From Methylobacterium sp. J-070 (GTDB taxonomy: Bacteria > Pseudomonadota > Alphaproteobacteria > Rhizobiales > Beijerinckiaceae), in assembly GCF_022829385.1 (NCBI RefSeq), contig NZ_JAKSXX010000123.1, positions 1 to 64,000 on the forward strand: a DNA stretch of 64,000 bases. The letters are read 5' to 3'. The notes under the pieces were generated by a model that saw only the letters and a program-made list of their open reading frames with translations, was not told where the DNA came from and searched no databases. The stretch's first letter is position 1, and every line of letters starts with the position of its first letter. Position numbers and translations under genes: made by a program. Shown here in pieces: positions 42,853 through 51,386 of this stretch.

Positions 42853-43155
42853 GGGCGGCTTCCGCCCCGCATCGTCCGGGAGCGCCGGCCGGGCTCCGGA
42901 GCGCGCCGGGCCTGGGGCAAACCGGGCGGGCGGTGCGTCCGGCGCCGCCCCCGTTCCCGGATGTACGAAGCGCCAGCGGAACGCGATCCGGGACGGCGCG
43001 ACGCGTCCGACCGGAAGGCGGCGTTCCGCGGAGGCCGTGCGGCGGATCGTGCCGTTTCGCGCCGGGTCCGGGCCCCTTCCGGCGACGCTCCGGGCGCTGC
43101 CATTGGCAGGGCTCCGGGATAGGGTTGCGTCTCATCTCCAAGGTAGACTGAGCCG
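42853..43155. other. Intergenic region between metK and trmB
   Basis: A small hairpin GGGCGG-CTT-CCGCCC starts just after the metK stop (42853-42867) and may end its transcript. The rest is GC-rich with no supported gene. The trmB promoter should lie near 43080-43140. Confidence 0.45.
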
Positions 43156-43887
43156 GTGGATACCGACACCCCTGGACCTCAGACGGCCGAGGAGCCGGAG
43201 CGCGCCTTCTTCGGGCGGCGCAAGGGCAAGCGCCTGCGCGGTCAGCAGGAGCGCCGTCTCGCCGACCTGCTGCCGGCCCTCCGCGTGGCCCTGCCGCCCG
43301 GCGACCGACCCCTCGACCCGCGCAGCCTGTTCCCCGCGATGGCGGCCCCGCCCGACGCGATCTGGATGGAGATCGGCTTCGGGGGCGGCGAGCATCTCGC
43401 GGCCCAGGCGGAGGCCCATCCCGGGATCGGCATCATCGGGGCCGAGCCCTTCGTCAACGGCGTGGTCAAGCTGCTCGCCGCGATCGAGGCGCGGGGCCTG
43501 CGCAACGTCCGCATCCGCGACGAGGACGTCACCGCGCTGCTGGCGCGCCTGCCGGATGCGTGCCTGGAGCGCGTCTACCTGCTCTACCCCGACCCCTGGC
43601 CCAAGCGGCGCCAGCGCAAGCGCCGCTTCGTCTCGGAGGCGTCGCTGGCCGAGATCGGCCGGGTCCTGAAGGAGGGCGGCCTGTTCCGCTTCGCCAGCGA
43701 CATCGACGATTACGCCGGCTGGACGCTGGCGCGGGCCGCGCGCTGCCCGGCCCTGCGGTGGACGGCGCGGAGCGCGCGGGACTGGACGCAGCCCTTCCCG
43801 GGCTGGCCCGGCACGCGCTACGAGGCCAAGGCGCTGGAGGCGGGGCGCCGGCCGACCTACCTGGAGTTCGTCCGGCTGCCGCGGTGA
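43156..43887 (+). CDS. trmB: tRNA (guanosine(46)-N7)-methyltransferase
   Basis: A 243-residue class I SAM-dependent methyltransferase that makes m7G46 in tRNA variable loops. It starts at GTG 43156. Characteristic motifs are FFGRRKGKRLR at the basic N-terminus, WMEIGFGGGEHLAAQAEAHP (SAM binding, about 70-89), GAEPFVNGVVKLL, VYLLYPDPWPKRRQRKRRF (the PDPWPK signature, about 144-150) and TRYEAKALEAGRRPTYLEF at the end. It is close to the SAM synthetase gene, a recurrent linkage. Confidence 0.95.
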   Translation: MDTDTPGPQTAEEPERAFFGRRKGKRLRGQQERRLADLLPALRVALPPGDRPLDPRSLFPAMAAPPDAIWMEIGFGGGEHLAAQAEAHPGIGIIGAEPFVNGVVKLLAAIEARGLRNVRIRDEDVTALLARLPDACLERVYLLYPDPWPKRRQRKRRFVSEASLAEIGRVLKEGGLFRFASDIDDYAGWTLARAARCPALRWTARSARDWTQPFPGWPGTRYEAKALEAGRRPTYLEFVRLPR

Positions 43888-44041
43888 GTCCGGACGGGCG
43901 GGTCGCCGCAACCAGGCGGAACACCTTGCAACGGTCATGCTCGGAGGCCATCCTGACATGCCGTCGCGGTCTCGGATCGCGCCGGGCAAGGGGGCTCACT
44001 CCTGCGGGGGCGCGCCACGGCGCGTTCGAGGGTTCTTCCGA

Positions 44042-45757
44042 GTGAACGAGCGGGTTGGGCAGGATCCGGCGGCGGACGATCCGTATCGCACCGGCTTCGA
44101 CGATGCCGCCATCGGTCTCGTCGTGCTGTCGTCCGACGAGACCGTCATCACCGCCGCCAACCGGGCCGCGCACGATCTCGTCGGCTGGGCGCCGGGCACG
44201 TTGCCCGGCCGGCCGGCCGCCGAACTCCTGCATGGGGAGGGGGAGGGCCTTCGCGACGGCCTCCAGATCTGGCGCCGGGCCGATGGCGGCGCCCTCGACG
44301 TGCGGGTGCGCCGCTCCGGCAGAACCCTCGCGGTCGAGTCCGTCGACGTCGACGCGGCGGCCCACTCCGAGGCGAACCGCGAGGCGCTCGCGGCGGCGGG
44401 CCTCGGGGAATGGCGCTGGGATCGGGCGACGGGCCTCCTCACGCTCTCGCGGCGAGCCGCCCGGATCCTGGGCCGGCCGCCGGGCCGCTCCGTGTCGTGG
44501 GACGAGCTGAAGACCGGCCTGTCGGAGGTGGAGCTCGCGCGCCTGAGCGCGGCCGTCGCCGAGGCGGCCCGCACCGGCGAGCCCTACCAGTTCGACACGC
44601 CTACGACGGTGGCCGGGCGCACGGTGATCCTGCGGGTGCGGGGTCAGGCCATCCCGGGGCCCGACGGCGCCCCCGCCGTCACGGTGGGGGTGATCCAGGA
44701 CATCACCACGCGGGTCGAGGCCCGGGACGAGATCCTGTCCCGCGACCAGCGCCTGCGGGTCGCGACCACGATCGCCAAGCTCGGCATCTTCGAGTGGCAC
44801 ATGCTCGAGGACCAGGCGATCTGGGAGAACGAGCACATGTACGAGATCTTCGGGCACGCCCCCGAGGACGGCACCATCGGTAAGACCGAGTTCCTCAACG
44901 ACATCCTCCACCCGGACGACCGCGCGGCCGTGCGCCGGGCGATCTCCCAGGCGCTGCGGGAAGACGGGATCCTGCACATCGGCGGCCGGATCCGCCGCAA
45001 GTCCGACGGGGCGTGGCGGATGATCGACATGGCCGGCCGGTTCGAGCGCGACGCCCCGGACCGCCTGCCGCGCCGCCTGATCGGGGTGGTGGCCGACGTG
45101 ACCGACCGGCGCCACGCGGAGGAGCGCCAGAGCCTGCTGATCCGCGAATTGCATCACCGGGTGAAGAACACCCTGGCCACCGTGCAGGCGATCGTGGGGT
45201 CCACCGCCCGGACGGCGTCGAGCATCGAGAGTTTCTACGAGGCCTTCGTCGGCCGCATCAAATCCCTGGCCCACACCCACTCGGTGCTCACCGAGGACAC
45301 GTGGCAGACGGCCTCGCTGTCGAACCTCCTGCTCAACGAGCTGAAGCCCTACGCCGAGGTGATGCCGGACGGCGGCGCCGAGGGCCGGATCAGCCTCGAC
45401 GGGCCGGCGATCGACCTGCCCTCCGAGATTGCGGTGCCGATCGGGATGGCGATCCACGAACTCACCACCAACGCCGCCAAGTACGGGGCGCTGTCGAACC
45501 GCACGGGGCGGGTCGCGGTGGAATGGTCGCTGGAGCCGGGCGGCCCGGCCGGGATCCTGCGCTTCTCCTGGCGCGAGACCGGGGGCCCCCCGGTCGAGCC
45601 GCCGAGCCGGCAGGGCTTCGGCTCGCGCCTGCTGCAGCGGGTCCTGATCACGCAGGTCCAGGCCGAGGTGACGACCGATTACGCCGTCGGCGGCTTCTCC
45701 CTGACGATGCGGGCCCCGATCCCGCCGCGCAACGACAGCCTCAACCCGCTGGTCTGA
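44042..45757 (+). CDS. HWE/HisKA_2 family PAS sensor histidine kinase
   Basis: A soluble 571-residue sensor kinase from GTG 44042. It has two or three PAS-type domains (about 15-110; a middle one about 115-220; about 235-345 with EIFGHAPEDG, HPDDRAAVRRAISQ and the PAC part VTDRRHAEE). The kinase core has the phospho-acceptor His in RELHHRVKNTLATVQAI (about 365) and the N box HELTTNAAKYGAL. RFSWRETGGPPV carries the W-x-E of the HWE subclass. There is no membrane segment or linked response regulator. HWE kinases often signal general stress or light; its cue is unknown. Confidence 0.92.
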   Translation: MNERVGQDPAADDPYRTGFDDAAIGLVVLSSDETVITAANRAAHDLVGWAPGTLPGRPAAELLHGEGEGLRDGLQIWRRADGGALDVRVRRSGRTLAVESVDVDAAAHSEANREALAAAGLGEWRWDRATGLLTLSRRAARILGRPPGRSVSWDELKTGLSEVELARLSAAVAEAARTGEPYQFDTPTTVAGRTVILRVRGQAIPGPDGAPAVTVGVIQDITTRVEARDEILSRDQRLRVATTIAKLGIFEWHMLEDQAIWENEHMYEIFGHAPEDGTIGKTEFLNDILHPDDRAAVRRAISQALREDGILHIGGRIRRKSDGAWRMIDMAGRFERDAPDRLPRRLIGVVADVTDRRHAEERQSLLIRELHHRVKNTLATVQAIVGSTARTASSIESFYEAFVGRIKSLAHTHSVLTEDTWQTASLSNLLLNELKPYAEVMPDGGAEGRISLDGPAIDLPSEIAVPIGMAIHELTTNAAKYGALSNRTGRVAVEWSLEPGGPAGILRFSWRETGGPPVEPPSRQGFGSRLLQRVLITQVQAEVTTDYAVGGFSLTMRAPIPPRNDSLNPLV

Positions 45758-45809
45758 GCCGGCGGCCGGCCGGACGACCCGGCGGCGGCACCGCGCGCTG
45801 TCGGACAGG

Positions 45810-46673
45810 TCAGGCCGCGCCGCGGGTGCCGGATTCGCCGCCGCCGTCCACGAAGGCCTTCAGCTCGTCCAGCGACGCGAAGGTGAAGCGACCCTGCGGC
45901 GTCTCCGCCTCGATCGAGCCGTCCTCGAACATCACGTAGGTGTTGCCGCCGGAGGCGTAGCGTCCGACCACGGTGCGGGTGGCCGAAGCCGACCCGGGCG
46001 CCGCGTCCAGGCTTGAACGCAGGGCCGGCGGCTCCTCCTTCGCGCCCGGAACCGCCTTGGGCCCGGCGAACAGGTCGTCCTCGGCGGTGCTCGCGTCCCG
46101 GGGCGCCGGCGCATCCGGCTTGGGCTGAACGCCCGGATCCCGCGCGACGACCGGCGGGGCCGGGACTCCCAGATCCGGCTCGGTCCGGTTGGGCTTCGAT
46201 TGGGGGGATCGGGATCGCGCCGGCTCGGACGGAGCGGCCTCCGCCGGCAGCGTCGGGGGATCGTCCGTCCGGAGCTGCGGGTTCAGGTCGATCCGGGGCC
46301 GCTCGGGATCGAAGGGCGGCTCCACCACCGACGGGACGATGAAGGCCGGTGCGGAGGGCAGGACCGGCGGCAGCCGGGCTCGGCCAGCCTCGGCGGATTC
46401 CAGGTCGGGTCCGTCCGCCGCCCGCGCTCCGGAGGCGGGCCCCTGTCCGATCGCCCGTTCGACCCGGCGGACGCCGAGGGCGAGCGCGCCGAGCCCGAAC
46501 AGGACCGCACCCGAGGAGGCCGCCACCGAGCCCGCGATGACCATCGCGAGGCCGCTCTCCAGGCGCACATACGGGAAACCCTGGACCACGGCGGCGCAGC
46601 CCCCGATGGCCATGGCGGCGGCGAGCGCGAACAGCGCAGCGATCATGATACTCTCTGGCACAGGCCGGCTCAT
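45810..46673 (-). CDS. Membrane protein with proline-rich linker, hypothetical
   Basis: A 287-residue protein with two N-terminal membrane helices (about 9-29 and 41-66: SGLAMVIAGSVAASSGAVLF), then a long low-complexity Pro/Ala/Asp-rich linker (about 85-235). At the end is a compact domain GRYASGGNTYVMFEDGSIEA, with TFASLDELKAFV at about 238-275. The C-terminal unit looks conserved and cytoplasmic; the linker suggests a tethered interaction module. No function is known to me. It is convergent with the histidine kinase (52 bases) and is not in an operon. Confidence 0.7.
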   Translation of the reverse strand: MSRPVPESIMIAALFALAAAMAIGGCAAVVQGFPYVRLESGLAMVIAGSVAASSGAVLFGLGALALGVRRVERAIGQGPASGARAADGPDLESAEAGRARLPPVLPSAPAFIVPSVVEPPFDPERPRIDLNPQLRTDDPPTLPAEAAPSEPARSRSPQSKPNRTEPDLGVPAPPVVARDPGVQPKPDAPAPRDASTAEDDLFAGPKAVPGAKEEPPALRSSLDAAPGSASATRTVVGRYASGGNTYVMFEDGSIEAETPQGRFTFASLDELKAFVDGGGESGTRGAA

Positions 46674-46949
46674 CGCCGGCGCTTAAGGCGTGGCACACAG
46701 TAAGGCCTAGCCGTCATATTGCAAAACCCCCCGACGAGCCGATCCGGGATACCGGAATAGGCCGGTCATCCGCCGGCGGTCCCGGTGCGGCCCGGTCCGC
46801 CCTCCGCCGGTCGACATTCCCGGACCTTCGCGCCGGACCGGCCCGGAACGGCGTTGCCGTCCTGCGGCCGCCGACTTACCTAGCGGGCTCTCGACTCGGG
46901 AGCCCCCGCCGGGGACGAGGCCGTTCCCTGCCAAGCGGAGACAGATGCG

Positions 46950-47549
46950 ATGACCTTCACCCTGCCGGAACTGCCCTACGCCTACGACGCGCTGGGGCCG
47001 TACATGTCGAAGGAAACACTCGAGTTCCACCACGACAAGCACCACAAGGCCTATGTCGATACGGGCAACAAGCTGCTCGAGGGCACGGATCTCCAGGGCA
47101 AGAGCGTCGAGGAGATCGTCAAGGCCGCCTACAACACGAATCAGCCGCTCTTCAACAACGCCGGCCAGCACTACAACCACATCCACTTCTGGCAGTGGAT
47201 GAAGCCGAACGGCGGCGGCGCGATCCCCGGCGCGCTCGCGAAGAAGATCGACGAGGATCTGGGCGGGCCTGAGAAGTTCAAGGCGGACTTCATCCAGGCG
47301 GGCATCGGCCAGTTCGGCTCCGGCTGGGCGTGGCTCGCCGTCAAGGACGGCAAGCTGGCGATCATGAAGACCCCGAACGGCGAGAACCCCCTGGTCCACG
47401 GCGCCAAGCCGATCCTCGGCGTCGACGTGTGGGAGCACTCCTACTACATCGATTACCGCAACCGCCGGCCCGACTACCTGAAGGCGTTCATCGAGAACCT
47501 CGTGAACTGGGAGCACGTGGAGAAGATGTACGGCGAGGCGACCGCCTGA
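46950..47549 (+). CDS. sodB: Superoxide dismutase (Fe/Mn)
   Basis: A 199-residue Fe/Mn-type superoxide dismutase without signal peptide, so cytoplasmic. The first metal ligand is His27 in LEFHHDKHHKAYVDTGNKLL, the second is in the NAGQHYNHIHFW block (about 71-82), and the last two are in VDVWEHSYYIDYRNRRPDYL (about 159-178). It removes superoxide as H2O2 and O2. Metal preference cannot be fixed from sequence alone; the symbol follows the common rhizobial annotation. GGAGACAG lies before the ATG, and a strong hairpin terminator follows. Confidence 0.93.
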   Translation: MTFTLPELPYAYDALGPYMSKETLEFHHDKHHKAYVDTGNKLLEGTDLQGKSVEEIVKAAYNTNQPLFNNAGQHYNHIHFWQWMKPNGGGAIPGALAKKIDEDLGGPEKFKADFIQAGIGQFGSGWAWLAVKDGKLAIMKTPNGENPLVHGAKPILGVDVWEHSYYIDYRNRRPDYLKAFIENLVNWEHVEKMYGEATA

Positions 47550-47567
47550 TCCGGTATCCGTGAGTCG

Positions 47568-47595
47568 GCACCGCGGACCCTGTGTCCGCGGTGCC
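47568..47595 (+). terminator. sodB terminator
   Basis: A perfect 12-bp stem (GGCACCGCGGAC at 47568-47579, GTCCGCGGTGCC at 47584-47595) has the tetraloop CTGT and lies 18 bases after the sodB stop. It is followed by CTTGAGG. The stem is unusually clean and strong. Confidence 0.75.
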
Positions 47596-47800
47596 CTTGA
47601 GGTGGCCGCCGAAACCGGCTCTTGATGCGCCGGATCGGGCCGACCCGGTCTGTGCCGGGGTCCCGGGTCATTTCCAGCCTGTTCCGCAGGATCGCATCGG
47701 GTCGCAGGACGCTCTCGACACCCCGAGCCCTCTCCCCCCTCGCAGAGGCTTCCGGCTTCGACATCTGGCTGGACCGCGCGTGCCGGATGAAGCGCGGCTT

Positions 47801-47826
47801 CCCTCTCCCGTGCGGGAGTGGGAGGG
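47801..47826. repeat. C-rich palindrome
   Basis: The palindrome CCCTCTCCCG-TGCGGGAGTGGGAGGG (47801-47826) resembles the one at 19702-19730. Similar CCCTCTCCC/GGGAGAGGG elements are widespread in GC-rich proteobacterial intergenic DNA. Its role is unknown. Confidence 0.5.
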
Positions 47827-47895
47827 CGGCGCGCCTTGCCCAGGTCGGCGTTTGAACACCCTAGCCTACAGAGTGAAAAGGGCGGTTTGCCTCCG

Positions 47896-49422
47896 ATGAT
47901 CCGCTCCATCCTCTCGGTCGGCGGCTGGACCCTGGTCTCGCGCGTCACCGGCTTCGCCCGCGACGTGGTGATGGCCGCCGTGATGGGCGCTGGGCCGATG
48001 GCGGACGCCTTCGTGGTGGCGTTCCGGCTGCCCAACCATTTCCGCGCGATCTTCGGCGAGGGCGCGTTCAACACCGCCTTCGTGCCGGCCTATGCCGGGC
48101 TCGCCGAGAGCGGCGCCCCCGGTGCGGCTCACCGGTTCGCCGACCGCGTCTTCACCCTGATGCTGATCGTTCAGCTCGTGCTGCTGAACCTCGCCCTGCC
48201 GGCGATGCCCTGGGTGGTGCACGCCCTGGCGCCGGGCTTCGCCGAGGACGGCGAGCGCTTCCAGCTCGCGGTGGCGCTGACCCGCATCACCTTCCCGTAC
48301 CTGCTGTTCATGACCCTGGTGACGCTGCTGTCGGGCATCCTCAACGCCCACCGGCACTTCGCCGTGGCGGCCGGCGCCCCGGTCCTGCTCAACCTCGCCA
48401 TGCTGGCGGCCCTGTCGGCGAGCTTCCTGTTCCCGAACGCCGCCTACGCGGCCGCCTGGGGCGTCGCGGTCTCGGGTGTGCTGCAGTTCGGCCTGCTGTG
48501 GTGGGGCTGCCGCCGGGCGCGCGTGATGCCCGACCTCGCGGTGCCGCGGCTCGATCCGGCGCTGAAGCGGTTCTTCGCGGTGCTGGGGCCCGCGGTGATC
48601 GGCTCCGCGGGTTTTCAGATCGCCGCCTTCGCCGACACGATCATCGCCAGCTGGCTGCCCACCGGGGCGGTCTCGGCGCTCTACTACGCCGACCGGCTCT
48701 ATCAGCTGCCCTTCGGGGTGATCGCGATTGCGGCCGGCACCGTGCTGCTGCCCGAGATGAGCCGGCGGATCGCCGCCGGCGACGTTGCCGGCGCACACGC
48801 GGCGCAGAACCGGGCGGCGGGCTTCTCCCTCGCCCTGTCGGCCCCGTTCACCGTCGCGTTCCTCACGATCCCGGACCTGATCATGGCGGCGCTGTTCCAG
48901 CGCGGCGCCTTCGGCGCCGAGGACGCGGCCCGGGCCGCCTCGGTGCTGGCGGCCTACGGGTTCGCGTTGCCCGCCGTCGTGCTGGTGCGCAGCGCGACGG
49001 CGAGCTTCTACGCCCGCCAGGACACCAAGACCCCGCTCTGGGCCTCGTTGACAGCGATCGGGGTCAACGTCGCCCTCAAGCTCTGGCTCACCGGACCGTA
49101 CGGCGTCACCGGGCTGGCGCTGGCCACCGCGGTCAGCCAGTGGGTCAACCTGCTGCTGCTGCTGGCGCTCGCCAAGCGCCGCGGCTGGACGGCGCCGGGG
49201 CGCACCCTGGGCCTGACCGTCGCGGGCGTCGCGCTCGCCTGCCTGGGGCTCGCTGTGGTCGCCATATACGGCCAGGGCCTCGTGCAGGCTCTGGTGCCGG
49301 CCCTGCCGCACGGGCGCGAGATCGCCGTCCTGGCGGTGCTCGGCCTCGTCGGGGCTCTGGTCTATGGCGGCCTGCTCGCGGGCCTGCTGCACCTGTTCGG
49401 CCTGCGCCTGCGCCGGGCCTGA
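47896..49422 (+). CDS. murJ: Lipid II flippase MurJ
   Basis: A 508-residue polytopic MOP-family protein with about 13-14 membrane segments, the flippase that exports lipid II for peptidoglycan synthesis. The start MIRSILSVGGWTLVSRVTGF (ATG 47896) and the following RDVVMAAVMGAGPMADAFVV and FRLPNHFRAIFGEGAFNTAF are diagnostic for MurJ/MviN. The middle segment (TGAVSALYYADRLYQLPFGV) and PEMSRR are also conserved. In many alphaproteobacteria it neighbours trpS or glnD; here it precedes a haloacid dehalogenase. It is essential in most bacteria. Confidence 0.96.
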   Translation: MIRSILSVGGWTLVSRVTGFARDVVMAAVMGAGPMADAFVVAFRLPNHFRAIFGEGAFNTAFVPAYAGLAESGAPGAAHRFADRVFTLMLIVQLVLLNLALPAMPWVVHALAPGFAEDGERFQLAVALTRITFPYLLFMTLVTLLSGILNAHRHFAVAAGAPVLLNLAMLAALSASFLFPNAAYAAAWGVAVSGVLQFGLLWWGCRRARVMPDLAVPRLDPALKRFFAVLGPAVIGSAGFQIAAFADTIIASWLPTGAVSALYYADRLYQLPFGVIAIAAGTVLLPEMSRRIAAGDVAGAHAAQNRAAGFSLALSAPFTVAFLTIPDLIMAALFQRGAFGAEDAARAASVLAAYGFALPAVVLVRSATASFYARQDTKTPLWASLTAIGVNVALKLWLTGPYGVTGLALATAVSQWVNLLLLLALAKRRGWTAPGRTLGLTVAGVALACLGLAVVAIYGQGLVQALVPALPHGREIAVLAVLGLVGALVYGGLLAGLLHLFGLRLRRA

Positions 49423-49494
49423 GAAGACCCGGCCGGGGTCGCCGCCATGCGATCCCGGCCCCAGATCGGGCGAGACCACCCAGTGAGGAACGCC

Positions 49495-50172
49495 ATGACC
49501 GACGCACCAGGACCGCTCGCCGGCGTGAAGGCCGCGGTGTTCGACGCCTACGGGACCCTGTTCGACGTGAACGCGGCGGTGCAGCGCTACGCCGAGGCGG
49601 TCGGGCCGGACGCGAACCACCTCTCGGAGGTGTGGCGCAACAAGCAGCTCGAATACAGCTGGACGCTGTCGCTGATGGGGCACTACGCGGCCTTCTGGGA
49701 CCTGACCGTGCGGGCCCTCGACTACGCCCTGGCGGTCCATCCGAACGTCGATCCCGGGCTGCGGGAGCAGCTCCTCGACGCCTACCGCGACCTCGACGCG
49801 TATCCCGAGGTCCCGAGCGTGCTGGCGGCCCTGCGCAAGCGCGGGATCCGCACGGCGGTGCTCACCAACGGCAACGCCGCCATGGTCGACCGGGCCGTGG
49901 CCTCGGCCGGCCTCGCCGACCACCTCGACGCGGTCCTCTCGGTGGACGACGCGCAGGTGTTCAAGACCCACCCCGACGCCTACCGGATCGTCCTGACCCG
50001 GCTGGCCGTCGGCCGGGGCGACGTGCTGTTCTGCTCCTCGAACCGCTGGGATGTCGCGGGGGCGGGGGCCTTCGGCTTCCGGACCGCCTGGGTGAACCGC
50101 AGGGGGCTGCCGGACGAATACGCCGACCTCGCCCCCACCGGGGTGGTCGGGTCCCTCGACGGGCTGCTCTGA
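49495..50172 (+). CDS. Haloacid dehalogenase type II
   Basis: A 225-residue HAD-superfamily enzyme of the L-2-haloacid dehalogenase type. The nucleophile is Asp17 in KAAVFDAYGTLFDVNAAVQ; the substrate-binding WRNKQLEYSWTLSLMG segment (about 43-58) is characteristic. Later come AVLTNGNAAMVD (Ser/Thr motif), VFKTHPDAYRIV (Lys motif) and LFCSSNRWDVAGA. It hydrolyses short 2-haloalkanoic acids in the cytoplasm, giving inverted 2-hydroxy acids. Start at ATG 49495 after GTGAGGAACGCC. It is probably transcribed alone or with murJ (72-base gap). Confidence 0.9.
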   Translation: MTDAPGPLAGVKAAVFDAYGTLFDVNAAVQRYAEAVGPDANHLSEVWRNKQLEYSWTLSLMGHYAAFWDLTVRALDYALAVHPNVDPGLREQLLDAYRDLDAYPEVPSVLAALRKRGIRTAVLTNGNAAMVDRAVASAGLADHLDAVLSVDDAQVFKTHPDAYRIVLTRLAVGRGDVLFCSSNRWDVAGAGAFGFRTAWVNRRGLPDEYADLAPTGVVGSLDGLL

Positions 50173-50283
50173 CAGTCGCGGCGACTTGGACTAAAGTCGA
50201 TCTTGCAACGTGCAGTCCCTGCACTTGGTGTGCTCCTGACTCGGACGCCAGGAAGACGAGCGTCGAGCGCTAGGGAGCATCTG

Positions 50284-50757
50284 ATGAAGCGCGTGCTGTT
50301 GGCCGCCGCCGTATTCGGCGTCGGCGTGGTGGGACCGGCCTGGGCCCTCGAAGTCACCAAGTCGGTCGATGTCGCCGCATCACCCGAGACCGTGTGGAAG
50401 ACCATCGGCGGGTTCTGCGGGATCGGCGACTGGCATCCGGTGATCGAGAAATGCGCCCTGTCCAAGAAGGGCGGCAAGGACGTGCGGACGCTCAGCCTGA
50501 AGGGTGGCGGGACCATCGTCGAGGAGGAGGAGTCCCGCAGCGACAAGAAGATGGACTACACCTACACGATCCTGGAAGGCCCGCTGCCCGTGACGGATTA
50601 TCACTCGACGCTCATGGTCGCGAAGGCCGGCGGCGGCTCGAAGGTGACCTGGAAGGGCACGTTCAAGGCCAAGGGCGCCCCCGACGCGAAGGCGGAAGAG
50701 GCCATCGCGGGCGTCTACGATGCCGGCCTGAAGGGGATCGCCGACAAGGCGAAATAG
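50284..50757 (+). CDS. Exported SRPBCC (START/Bet v1-like) protein
   Basis: A 157-residue protein with a short signal peptide (VLLAAAVFGVGVVGPAWA, about 1-21) and one SRPBCC domain. The family start KSVDVAASPETVWKTIGGFC is followed by DWHPVIEKC, a beta-rich core and a long C-terminal helix (EEAIAGVYDAGLKGIADKA). These folds bind hydrophobic ligands; periplasmic members have no fixed function. Start at ATG 50284 (GGGAGCATCTG before it). A 17-bp hairpin ends the gene. Confidence 0.88.
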   Translation: MKRVLLAAAVFGVGVVGPAWALEVTKSVDVAASPETVWKTIGGFCGIGDWHPVIEKCALSKKGGKDVRTLSLKGGGTIVEEEESRSDKKMDYTYTILEGPLPVTDYHSTLMVAKAGGGSKVTWKGTFKAKGAPDAKAEEAIAGVYDAGLKGIADKAK

Positions 50758-50799
50758 CCGTTCGGCGGAGGCGGCCCCGGCGCGCCTCCGCCGAACGGC
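50757..50799 (+). terminator. Strong hairpin after the SRPBCC gene
   Basis: A perfect 17-bp stem (left 50757-50773, right 50783-50799, GCCGTTCGGCGGAGGCG and its complement) with a 9-nt loop begins at the last base of the stop codon. There is no obvious T-run, but the stem is long enough to terminate or protect the transcript end. Confidence 0.65.
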
Positions 50800-50962
50800 C
50801 CCGGAACCGGTGCGGCCGCGCGATCCGGGACACGATGGCGTTACCGGACGGCAACGCCCGTCCGGGCCCCCGGTGAGACCCTATCCGGCACGCATTCGCC
50901 CCGGGCCGCTTCGGGGATTTTTAATCCTCCCGGTGTTGGATCAACCTCAACACGAACGGGAG

Positions 50963-51316
50963 ATGTTTCGCGTGTCCTTCACCGGTTCCTTCACGATGAT
51001 CCGCGCCGGGGTCGCCGCCCTCGCCGCGACCCTGCTGCTCGGGGCCGTCGCCCCGGCCACCGCCCGCGACCAGACCGGCGCCATCGTCGGCGGCCTGGCG
51101 GCCGGCGTCGTCGGCGGCGTGGTGGGCAGCGCCCTCGTCAACGGCGCGAACCCGCCGCCCCCGCCGCCGGAGTACCGCCCGCGCCGCGTCCTGGTCGAGG
51201 AGCCCGAGACCGTCGTGGTGCGCGAGCGCCGCGGCCCGATCTGCCATTACGAGCGCCGCAAGGAGTGGCTCGGCGACGGCGAGTTCACCTACCGCCGCGT
51301 CGAGGTCTGCGAGTAA
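50963..51316 (+). CDS. Small exported glycine-zipper protein
   Basis: A 117-residue protein with a signal peptide (about 10-34, VAALAATLLLGAVAPATARD). A glycine-zipper-like hydrophobic stretch (GAIVGGLAAGVVGGVVGSAL, about 39-58) and a PPPPPPEYRPRR linker follow. The tail has two cysteines (ICHYERRKEW, RVEVCE). It starts at ATG 50963 after GGGAG; an in-frame ATG at 50996 would give a shorter signal. The layout resembles small outer-envelope proteins whose zipper inserts in membranes, but no function is known. It is convergent with the carbamoyltransferase. Confidence 0.75.
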   Translation: MFRVSFTGSFTMIRAGVAALAATLLLGAVAPATARDQTGAIVGGLAAGVVGGVVGSALVNGANPPPPPPEYRPRRVLVEEPETVVVRERRGPICHYERRKEWLGDGEFTYRRVEVCE

Positions 51317-51355
51317 ATTCTTCGGACTTTCGTCCGGACCACAGCGAGGCATCGA

Positions 51356-51383
51356 GCGCCGCGCTCCTTTCGGGGCGCGGCGC
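51356..51383. terminator. Bidirectional terminator candidate
   Basis: GCGCCGCGC (51356-51364) pairs with GCGCGGCGC (51375-51383), with TCCTTTCGGG between, in the short gap between two convergent genes. It can serve either direction. Confidence 0.55.
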
Positions 51384-51386
51384 ATG

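Larger units (their letters stand above)
47550..47895. other. Intergenic region between sodB and murJ
   Basis: It holds the sodB terminator (47568-47595) and C-rich palindromes near 47729-47748 and 47801-47826, the latter close to the murJ start. No gene is supported. The murJ promoter is likely within 47780-47890. Confidence 0.5.
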